Made by a program: the position numbers and the translations under genes. 5,236 nucleotides of DNA from Metaruminococcus_A sp964607135 (GTDB lineage Bacteria; Bacillota; Clostridia; Oscillospirales; Ruminococcaceae): positions 1 through 5,236 of the forward strand of contig CAZSIV010000077.1 in NCBI GenBank assembly GCA_964607135.1, in the 5' to 3' direction. Shown one piece after another: positions 1 to 5,236 of this stretch (the first letter of the stretch is position 1; every line of letters starts with the position of its first letter). The notes under the pieces were generated by a model. That model worked only from the letters and a program-made list of their open reading frames with translations, ran no database searches and was not told where the DNA came from.

Positions 1-55
1 ACTTCTTTCTCCCAGAGTCTGCAAACTAATTTGCGAAAAACTCTTGACACTACCG

Positions 56-102
56 AAGGCACAACCTTTGGATCGCAAAAATCCGTTGGTTGTGCCTTTT
101 TT
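56..102 (+). terminator. Rho-independent terminator, rightward
   Basis: An 11-bp perfect stem (AAGGCACAACC at 56-66 paired with GGTTGTGCCTT at 88-98) contains a smaller inner GGAT/ATCC stem (70-73 with 81-84) and runs directly into a T tract at 97-102. The T tract is on the + strand, so it should end a transcript coming from the left of the window, convergent with the operon. Read on the minus strand the same hairpin has only two T residues after it, so it would be at best a weak end for the kinase transcript. The remaining sequence of 1-215 shows no gene I can support. Confidence 0.85.
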
Positions 103-147
103 GCGGTGACATTTTGTTCTGTATCATCTTAGCACCTTAGCGAGTAG

Positions 148-178
148 ACTGTTTATGGACGGATTTGCCCCAAACAGT
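148..178. repeat. Imperfect dyad downstream of kinase gene
   Basis: ACTGTTT at 148-154 is the reverse complement of AAACAGT at 172-178, with a 17-nt loop. It lies 37 nt past the kinase stop codon in the direction of transcription. No T run follows on either strand, so it is not a canonical terminator. It could be an mRNA 3'-end structure, a protein-binding site, or chance. Confidence 0.3.
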
Positions 179-215
179 AAAACCCGTTAAGTTTGCACCT
201 AAAACCGCTATAGAA

Positions 216-1418
216 CTATGAGTTTTCTTTTAGACGCATTACAGTCGATATAAGATCATCCACAGATTGATATCTTTTATTTCGATCTGTATTTGTTCCT
301 CGATTCCAAAACTCTTTGATATCGCTATCTTTTTGGCGTTCAACATTTGTTTTTCCTGTCAGAATAAAAAAGCACAATCGGGTGAGTGCAAAAGTCTCAT
401 GACACATATCGTAGTTTGCAAATCCGACGTTAATGAGATCTGGATCGTTTAGAGAACCTTTTAATTCCGATTGCAGACTGGTTAGTGTACTATCAGGCAC
501 CTTAACCAACCCGAAATCACCGATTTTAACGACATCAACATCATCATAGTGCTTAATAAATACATTGGTTAAGCTAATATCTCGATGAAGAAGTCCCTTA
601 CTATGTATATACGATAATCCTTTACCTATTTGTGCTATTATCCTTTTTCGATCCGATAGGGTGAGCTTTGCATTCTCTCGGTTAATATACTTATATATGC
701 TTTCATCCATACACTCCATCGTATATTGGTTATTTGCATCATCATAAGAATATACTTCGACGACATAAGGAGATTTTAGTGATTTTAACACTTCAAATTC
801 TTGTTTAAATCTACGAAGTTCTTTAAGATCTAAATCAGCCTTAGCTCGCTTTAATGCAATTTTCATATCGTAATTTGGATCTTGATATGAAAACACATCA
901 GCATAAGATCCTCCGCCTATTGGTTTCATATTGGCATATATCGTTCTCTTCTCAGACTTTACTGCAACTGTTTTCTCCATTTGAAATATAGGATTTAAGT
1001 CTTCAATTGCAATAGGCGTAAAATCTTCTGGAATCGTACTACCGCCACTCTTAACAACGAATCTACGGCAACGTCGTATTATATCATCATAATGTTCGCT
1101 ACATAGCCTAAAAGAATATTCTGTAGATTTTAATTTACTTTTAAGTGTATCTATCACATCTATCAAAGCCAAGTAATCTCTACTGTCTTGGGCGTGAAAA
1201 TATCCGCCTATATATTTTATATTTCCTTCTTCGTCATGTTGGTATCTCAGGTCACTATTGATAACCGTAAACCATTTGTTTAAGCCAGTATGAAATGCAG
1301 CAAGAAGTTGACGTAATGTTTCATTTGGCACAAAATCATATAATTCGTATAGATCATCCAGAAAGCTCAGTCCGTTTCCCGAAAGAACTCGACTTAAATA
1401 ACTATCTATATGGGCCAC
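216..1418 (-). CDS. Protein kinase with N-terminal domain of unknown function
   Basis: The protein has 400 residues from the chosen start and is probably cytoplasmic, with no signal peptide or membrane segment. Residues 1 to about 150 are mostly helical-looking and match no family I recognise. Residues about 160-400 form a eukaryotic-like protein kinase domain: glycine loop GGGSYADVF (168-176), ATP-anchoring Lys190 in IALKRAK, helix-C Glu207, catalytic HRD 278-280 with Asn285, DFG 301-303, and a final KRYQSVDDL segment. It should phosphorylate Ser/Thr on an unknown protein. Two oddities are visible: the residue two after the catalytic Asp is Ser (HRDIS), where Ser/Thr kinases usually have Lys, and there is no APE motif, the activation segment being short (KGSLNDPDL, 320-328). 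GTG at 1418 is preferred because GGAGGTGA sits 7 nt upstream. An in-frame ATG at 1451 would add 11 residues but has no well-placed binding site. It is the last gene of the operon, so it may act on or signal for the methyltransferase or AlbA_2 protein. Confidence 0.9.
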   Translation of the reverse strand: MAHIDSYLSRVLSGNGLSFLDDLYELYDFVPNETLRQLLAAFHTGLNKWFTVINSDLRYQHDEEGNIKYIGGYFHAQDSRDYLALIDVIDTLKSKLKSTEYSFRLCSEHYDDIIRRCRRFVVKSGGSTIPEDFTPIAIEDLNPIFQMEKTVAVKSEKRTIYANMKPIGGGSYADVFSYQDPNYDMKIALKRAKADLDLKELRRFKQEFEVLKSLKSPYVVEVYSYDDANNQYTMECMDESIYKYINRENAKLTLSDRKRIIAQIGKGLSYIHSKGLLHRDISLTNVFIKHYDDVDVVKIGDFGLVKVPDSTLTSLQSELKGSLNDPDLINVGFANYDMCHETFALTRLCFFILTGKTNVERQKDSDIKEFWNRGTNTDRNKRYQSVDDLISTVMRLKENS

Positions 1419-1459
1419 ATAATCACCTCCATTCCCAATCTTTCTGGACATTTCGTCAT
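1406..1459 (-). other. Possible 17-codon leader ORF overlapping kinase start
   Basis: Between the AlbA_2 gene and the kinase gene, ATG at 1459 opens a short frame encoding MTKCPERLGMEVIMWPI that ends at TAG 1408-1406. An AAGG lies 8 nt before its ATG, a weak but correctly spaced binding site. The frame runs through the kinase binding site and stops 8 nt past the kinase GTG, in a different reading frame. Such an arrangement could couple kinase translation to translation of the short frame. It may equally be a chance open frame, as nothing beyond spacing supports the peptide. Confidence 0.3.
1423..1430 (-). promoter_or_regulatory. Strong Shine-Dalgarno for kinase gene
   Basis: GGAGGTGA is a full match to the anti-Shine-Dalgarno end of 16S rRNA. 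GGAGG lies 7 nt before GTG 1418 (kinase frame) and 5 nt before an overlapping ATG at 1420 that is out of frame and reaches a stop after four codons. This decides the kinase start in favour of GTG 1418 over ATG 1451, since the latter would bury the site inside the coding sequence. Confidence 0.7.
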
Positions 1460-1490
1460 CTGCAAAACCTTACCTTTTCGAACAAAGTCT

Positions 1491-2747
1491 CTACGTGTAT
1501 TTTTTGTTAGAGTCTTGCAGGATTTCAAAAACAGAATCACTTCTAAAACCGAAAGCAGCACCCAAGTCATCAGCAATCAGCGAATATGACAAATCATTGA
1601 AACTCACTTTAGGGAAATCTCGCAAGAAAGAAATTTTGCCTTTATTTATTTCCTTGTGTGCATAAGGGATCCCATATTTTTCAATATATTCTTTGTATTT
1701 ATCTCCGTCAAAAGCAACAACAGTATCTCCTGCATTTTCAATTTCAAGACAAAAAGCATAATCTTTCTCTTTTAGTTTATATTGATTTGCAATATTCTCA
1801 AAAAGGCACATTCCAAAGAACAGTGCATTAAATATATCTGAACCGCTTGCTAATTGAAAATTCTCAACGCTTTCTTTGTCATAACCGAGTTCTGTATAAA
1901 TATTTAAATAGTCATCTTTTCTGCTTCCGTTTGAAAGTCCTATCGGCACAGTGATTTTGCAGGACCAATCATAAAATAACTCAAATATAAAAGTTCCTGA
2001 ATTAGAACCAGGTAAAACAAATTTCTGCATAAAGATTATCGATCGCATTGAATAACTAATATGTTCAAAAACTTTGTACTTGGATTTTACAAAGTCGATA
2101 ACTTTATCTCTATTGGCATATACATTAAAGAAACCATCCCGCTTAGAACTGATATTTTTAAGATATATATTAGCTATGGGGTATGTTACCTTTCGTTGAA
2201 GCAGATTGTTATACGAATAGAAATAGTCTCTTTGACAGAAATCTTCTATTTCTTTTATGTATTCTTTTGAACGCTCGTATAGATATTCAATATTGCCTCT
2301 ATCTGCGGGTTTAATTGGCTCTTTGCTGCTTCCACTACGTACATAAATACTACCATTGCAAACATAAGGAGCATTGCGACCTTCATATACATAGACAAGC
2401 AGTACACCAGATTTTTTATTTTCAGGCATTGTCAAGAAACGAGTGCTAAACTCCGGCATAGGTGATATACGTGTCGCAATTTTTCCGATGCGTTGGCTGT
2501 AGTCCTGTTTATCTATCGGTTTAATTTCTTTTGTTTTATCATCTATGCCTACAATTAGCCAACCGCCTTCACAGTTAGCAAACGATGTGATTTCTTTTGC
2601 CAACTGCGCTTTTCCGCCATCTTCAAGCAATAATTTGTATTCGACGTGATGTCCTTCATCACAATCTACAAGTTGCGACAGATGACTGAATTTAACTTTT
2701 TCAATTGTCAATGGTCGCCCTTTGCTATCAGAAAACGGTGAATACAT
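1491..2747 (-). CDS. AlbA_2 (Schlafen-type) domain protein, unknown C-terminal half
   Basis: The protein has 418 residues. Residues about 30-148 match the AlbA_2 (Schlafen-type, PF04326) domain: VEYK with Glu36 and Lys38, then KEITSFANCEGGWLIVGIDD around 51-70 with the typical FAN...GG...GI pattern, closing with IYVRSGSS near 134-141. Members of this family are annotated as putative nucleic-acid-binding or ATP-binding proteins, and the related domain of animal Schlafen proteins includes RNases, so nucleic acid binding or cleavage is possible; nuclease activity is not shown here. Residues 150-418 match no family I recognise, are rich in aromatic and charged residues, and show no AAA or helicase motif. 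ATG 2747 is chosen because GGGAGG lies 10 nt upstream; an in-frame GTG at 2765 would place that site inside the gene. It follows the methyltransferase by 5 nt, in the position where type III systems encode Res. Confidence 0.85.
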   Translation of the reverse strand: MYSPFSDSKGRPLTIEKVKFSHLSQLVDCDEGHHVEYKLLLEDGGKAQLAKEITSFANCEGGWLIVGIDDKTKEIKPIDKQDYSQRIGKIATRISPMPEFSTRFLTMPENKKSGVLLVYVYEGRNAPYVCNGSIYVRSGSSKEPIKPADRGNIEYLYERSKEYIKEIEDFCQRDYFYSYNNLLQRKVTYPIANIYLKNISSKRDGFFNVYANRDKVIDFVKSKYKVFEHISYSMRSIIFMQKFVLPGSNSGTFIFELFYDWSCKITVPIGLSNGSRKDDYLNIYTELGYDKESVENFQLASGSDIFNALFFGMCLFENIANQYKLKEKDYAFCLEIENAGDTVVAFDGDKYKEYIEKYGIPYAHKEINKGKISFLRDFPKVSFNDLSYSLIADDLGAAFGFRSDSVFEILQDSNKKYT

Positions 2748-2752
2748 TTTAC

Positions 2753-4759
2753 TTATACCTCCCACACCGTTTCGTCGCCGCAGATGTTGCGGATTTTTAG
2801 GCGAAGCGGTTTTTGTTCGCAGCGGATTTTTCCGTCCCAGAAGTCCTTTGTTTTATTTCCGTTTACAACGACAAAACCGTTTTTGTCAATCTTGATTTCG
2901 CCGTCGGAATGCCACTCACCTTCGCTGGCAGTGCAATCAACGCTCAAGAACTCTATAAGTTCCAATCCGTCCTCACTGATTTCAATCGGCTTATAGGGCT
3001 TCTTTGCCGAAGAATTAAGAAGTGCTTTTTGGTTGAACTCAGCTATTTTTGAAAGCACACGGTCACTTATAAATTTATCAATGGCAACAGCATACCCTCC
3101 GAATAAATCATCGTGTGTTTCTTGGATGTGAAATTCCGCATAATCTTCGATTATGACATCATCAAGAACTGTTTTGAGGTCTCTCAGTTCAATTTCAATA
3201 TTTGTGCTGTCATCTTCTTTTATAAATTTTTGAATCTCGGCTTCATCGGTAATATCTATGTAGTAGACAATAACTTTCTTGATATTGCTGTCCAAATCGG
3301 GTATAGCCTGATGAATAATTCGGTTCATCATGACCTTATCAAGTAGTTTTGAACTGCTGTCCATAAGATTTGGTACATATACGGGAACTGTACCGAGCTT
3401 GCTATCGGAAATTGCACCTTCCCAGAAGGAATCGAGAGAATCTTCATTTTTTAGTCCCGGAATCAGCGATTTGATTTTGTCCATAGTCTGTACAGGGTTG
3501 CGATAGAGCTGCACACCGTCTTTAATTTCAAGCACATCAAATTCTGCACCGTCTGCTATCAGGCGGTCACGGGTTGTTTGGATAGAGTTAAGCCCGATGT
3601 CGCAATGAATAAACTTACGATTAAGTTTATTAGCTACAGCAGCGGTGACACCGCTACCACCAAAAAAGTCAGCAACAATCATATTCTCGTTTGAAGATAA
3701 CGTTAAGGCTCTTTCTAATAACTCTTCAGGTTTTTGTGTGGCGTAATTAACTATTTCGTTATTGCTACCTTTTAATGTTGAAATGTCTGTCCACAAATTA
3801 TTTATAGCCTGACCTTGATACTCGTCAAGATAAATTTTCTTATATATTTGCTTGTCTTTTGAGTCTGGAAAATGCAAATAACCTAAACGATCTAACTCTT
3901 CCATTTTATCACGGGTGATTGCCCAACCGTTAGGTGGCATTTTGTAACCTTTATAATCGTACATTAAGTTTGGGCGAGGATTTGGGCTTCGCATAACAGT
4001 AATCATATATCGTCTGCCATCTTCGTCAGCATATTTGAACTGTTGATTTATATATTCTTCGGAAGCTTCTGTGTAAACCGGATTAATAATATACTCGGAA
4101 GATTTTGCATACCAAAAAATATTATCATACGCAACAGAAAGAGAATTCATCGAGCCTAACGCAGTGCCGCCTTTTCGACGCCATACAATTTCATTTATAC
4201 AATTTGCTTCCCCAAAGATTTCATCCAAAAGGATTTTTACATAAGCACCGATATGATAATCTAAATGAACAAAAATTGTGGCCGTTTCACTCATTACGGA
4301 CTTAATTGCCACAAGATTTTCGTACATCCAGTTGAGATACTTTTCTTTATCCCAAACATCGCCGTACATCTTTTCCTCAAAAGCTTTCAATTCGTCAATA
4401 TCAAGCTCCTGTTCGGCTTGAGCGATAGCTTCGGCTACTTTTGGATTGCGGCGGATATAGACTTTCTTGGCATAATCGGCACCGCTGGCAAAAGGAGGAT
4501 CAATATAAACAAGGTCAACCTGAATACCTTGCTCTTTCAAATAAGCACAAGCAGATATACATTCGCCACGAATGACCATATTGCCGTCGGCATTTTCTCC
4601 CACGGTTTCCTGTTTTTCCATTTCATACAAGGGCATACCACGCTGAAGCGTCATCGAAATATCGTCAGCACCCTTGTATCTCAATATTCTGTTAAAGTTA
4701 CCGAGCACAGCTTGTCCCTCAATCGGTTCCGGTATAAACGGTACATATTTAATCGGCAT
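2753..4759 (-). CDS. Type III Mod-like DNA adenine methyltransferase (beta class)
   Basis: This 668-residue protein should transfer a methyl group from S-adenosylmethionine to adenine N6 in a specific DNA site. The catalytic motif DPPF is at 87-90, preceded by VDLVYI. The SAM-binding motif DFFGGSG is at 364-370, preceded by TQKPEELL (341-348). Catalytic motif before SAM motif is the beta-class order typical of type III Mod proteins and similar N6-adenine enzymes. EIVWRRKGG followed by YDNIFWYAK (190-219) is also typical of Mod. Target recognition probably lies in about 220-335, where the DNA is AT-richer than either end of the gene. Residues 400-668 carry no motif I recognise and may form a partner-binding or DNA-recognition region. 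The length is within the usual Mod range and the gene looks intact. No Res subunit follows, so it is either solitary or works with the AlbA_2 and kinase proteins. The start ATG overlaps the preceding stop (TAATG) and has GGAGG 9 nt upstream. Confidence 0.93.
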   Translation of the reverse strand: MPIKYVPFIPEPIEGQAVLGNFNRILRYKGADDISMTLQRGMPLYEMEKQETVGENADGNMVIRGECISACAYLKEQGIQVDLVYIDPPFASGADYAKKVYIRRNPKVAEAIAQAEQELDIDELKAFEEKMYGDVWDKEKYLNWMYENLVAIKSVMSETATIFVHLDYHIGAYVKILLDEIFGEANCINEIVWRRKGGTALGSMNSLSVAYDNIFWYAKSSEYIINPVYTEASEEYINQQFKYADEDGRRYMITVMRSPNPRPNLMYDYKGYKMPPNGWAITRDKMEELDRLGYLHFPDSKDKQIYKKIYLDEYQGQAINNLWTDISTLKGSNNEIVNYATQKPEELLERALTLSSNENMIVADFFGGSGVTAAVANKLNRKFIHCDIGLNSIQTTRDRLIADGAEFDVLEIKDGVQLYRNPVQTMDKIKSLIPGLKNEDSLDSFWEGAISDSKLGTVPVYVPNLMDSSSKLLDKVMMNRIIHQAIPDLDSNIKKVIVYYIDITDEAEIQKFIKEDDSTNIEIELRDLKTVLDDVIIEDYAEFHIQETHDDLFGGYAVAIDKFISDRVLSKIAEFNQKALLNSSAKKPYKPIEISEDGLELIEFLSVDCTASEGEWHSDGEIKIDKNGFVVVNGNKTKDFWDGKIRCEQKPLRLKIRNICGDETVWEV
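2758..2763 (-). promoter_or_regulatory. Shine-Dalgarno of AlbA_2 gene inside methyltransferase end
   Basis: GGGAGG is formed by the last sense codons of the methyltransferase (TGG GAG GTA, then TAA) and lies 10 nt before ATG 2747. Ribosomes finishing the methyltransferase therefore release beside the next start, which suggests translational coupling. It also decides the start: GTG 2765 would lie upstream of the site. Confidence 0.7.
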
Positions 4760-5157
4760 TATGCTTGACCTCCGTTTTTAAGTATTGAATTTGCTACACC
4801 TTCTGCAGCTGCTGTAATAAATGCAGTTGAGATAGTCTTTATCGTATCAAAGACGAGTGGCAAGCCTTTTTTGGCAATGGCATCTTTTGTCTTTCTCCAA
4901 ATTGAGTTATCACGAACTTTATCCAAATAATCATTACCAGCCCACGTGAGCGGACCTACGCCAAAAGAATAAATTGTGTTGTCAGCATATTGAGCTTTAT
5001 AATCGGAAATTAATCCTGCTTCGTAAAGAATTTTACAATGATAGGCTATAGTTTCAGTATCATAACCCTCGACTTTCAAATTATAGATGGCGGTTGATAC
5101 GTACTGCTTTTCGATTTCGAGCAAGATTTCTCTAACTAAATCCATATTTCGCTTCAT
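4759..5157 (-). CDS. DUF2513 family protein
   Basis: This 132-residue protein matches DUF2513 (PF10711). The N-terminus MKRNMDLVREILLEIE is characteristic, the middle (31-50, with HCKILYEAGLI) looks like a winged-helix segment, and LTWAGNDYLDKVRDNSIW at 70-87 is the family signature. The C-terminal stretch from about 98 to 126 is rich in Ala, Ile, Thr and Phe and could be an amphipathic or weakly membrane-seeking helix, though it is not a clear transmembrane segment. The family has no established biochemical role that I know of. The winged-helix look suggests DNA binding, perhaps regulation of the operon, which is inference. The start is ATG 5157 because AAGGAGG ends 7 nt upstream; an in-frame TTG at 5163 is only 1 nt from that site and cannot use it. 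It is the first gene of the operon and overlaps the methyltransferase start by one base. Confidence 0.88.
   Translation of the reverse strand: MKRNMDLVREILLEIEKQYVSTAIYNLKVEGYDTETIAYHCKILYEAGLISDYKAQYADNTIYSFGVGPLTWAGNDYLDKVRDNSIWRKTKDAIAKKGLPLVFDTIKTISTAFITAAAEGVANSILKNGGQA
4769..4773 (-). promoter_or_regulatory. Shine-Dalgarno of methyltransferase gene
   Basis: GGAGG lies 9 nt before ATG 4759, inside the last codons of the DUF2513 gene. The stop and start share one base (TAATG), so translation of the two genes is probably coupled. Confidence 0.75.
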
Positions 5158-5164
5158 CTTCAAT

Positions 5165-5171
5165 CCTCCTT
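5165..5171 (-). promoter_or_regulatory. Shine-Dalgarno of DUF2513 gene
   Basis: AAGGAGG, 7 nt before ATG 5157, is a near-ideal binding site. It fixes the start at 5157 rather than the in-frame TTG at 5163. Confidence 0.8.
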
Positions 5172-5190
5172 GAAAAACTCACCGTACTGT

Positions 5191-5210
5191 AAAGTTAAAT
5201 GAAAGTTGAA
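5191..5210. repeat. Two 9-bp direct repeats, 11-bp spacing, in operon leader
   Basis: AAAGTTAAA (5191-5199) and AAAGTTGAA (5202-5210) agree at 8 of 9 positions and are spaced 11 bp start to start, about one helical turn. They lie 34-53 bp upstream of the DUF2513 start and overlap the -35 box of the possible rightward promoter. This is a plausible operator for a DNA-binding protein, possibly the DUF2513 product, but two AT-rich copies could also arise by chance. Confidence 0.35.
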
Positions 5211-5235
5211 GACCCGTCAGCCTAGATGGTACAAT
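5206..5235 (+). promoter_or_regulatory. Possible rightward sigma-A promoter
   Basis: TTGAAG (5206-5211) and TACAAT (5230-5235) are separated by 18 bp and match the -35 and -10 consensus at 4 and 5 of 6 positions. If real, this promoter would drive a gene beyond the right edge, divergent from the operon. The window ends one base after the -10 box, so no transcript can be checked. On the minus strand I see no equally good promoter for the operon. Confidence 0.3.
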
Positions 5236-5236
5236 G

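Noticed and set aside
20..60. Sequence around TTGACA at 44-49 as a promoter -35 box or the end of an insertion sequence.
   Set aside because: No -10 box sits at the right spacing. The stretch vaguely resembles an IS end, but there is no transposase, no matching inverted end and no target duplication in the window.
1..132. Open frames on the + strand entering from the left edge (stops at 107-109 and 130-132).
   Set aside because: Both run through the strong terminator hairpin and T tract at 56-102, and the translations look like no protein family. The true gene end, if any, lies left of the window.
128..143. CTTAGC repeated twice at 8-nt spacing (128-133 and 136-141).
   Set aside because: Only two short copies; no array, and nothing ties it to a function.
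20..197. TGCAAACT (20-27) and AGTTTGCA (190-197), an 8-bp inverted pair.
   Set aside because: Eight bases 162 nt apart in AT-rich DNA is within chance, and they flank no gene.
2753..4759. Phase-variable simple repeats, as found in some type III mod genes.
   Set aside because: Only A or T runs of about six were seen and no tandem di- to pentanucleotide tract, so phase variation by slippage is not supported.
4265..4768. 167-codon open frame on the + strand opposite the methyltransferase.
   Set aside because: It lies wholly antisense to conserved methyltransferase coding sequence including DPPF, and its translation resembles no known protein. The shorter + strand frames opposite the other genes are rejected for the same reason.
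1..5236. CRISPR array, tRNA or rRNA genes, retron or other structured RNA.
   Set aside because: No regularly spaced repeats, and no cloverleaf or rRNA-like sequence was seen; non-coding space is limited to the two short flanks and one 72-nt gap.

Overview
The window reads as part of an accessory island from a low-GC Gram-positive bacterium, most likely a gut-type Clostridia (Bacillota). The reasons are an AT-rich composition, strong GGAGG-type ribosome binding sites ahead of every gene, a probable GTG start, and the protein families present. This placement is inference; no taxonomic marker gene is present.

Four genes, all on the minus strand, fill positions 216 to 5157 and are packed as one operon. 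In order of transcription they are a small DUF2513-family protein (5157-4759), a type III Mod-like beta-class DNA adenine methyltransferase (4759-2753), a protein with an N-terminal AlbA_2/Schlafen-type domain and an unrecognised C-terminal half (2747-1491), and a protein with an unrecognised N-terminal region and a C-terminal Ser/Thr-type protein kinase domain (1418-216). Genes 1 and 2 share a TAATG stop/start, genes 2 and 3 are 5 nt apart with the binding site of gene 3 inside the last codons of gene 2, and genes 3 and 4 are 72 nt apart. The third gap holds a 17-codon open frame that overlaps the kinase start.

No type III Res helicase-nuclease follows the methyltransferase, which is where it is normally encoded. 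The AlbA_2 protein and the kinase occupy that place. The most interesting reading is a methylation-guarded antiviral or anti-plasmid operon in which the AlbA_2 protein and/or the kinase act as effectors. I could not match this gene order to a named defence system from memory, and the function is inferred from gene content only.

The left flank (1-215) has no convincing gene. It carries a strong rho-independent terminator pointing right (56-102), so a gene lying left of the window probably converges on this operon, and a weaker dyad (148-178). The right flank (5172-5236) is the operon leader. It has two 9-bp direct repeats 11 bp apart and a possible rightward promoter, which may mean a divergent gene beyond the right edge. 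No clear promoter for the operon itself is visible within the window.
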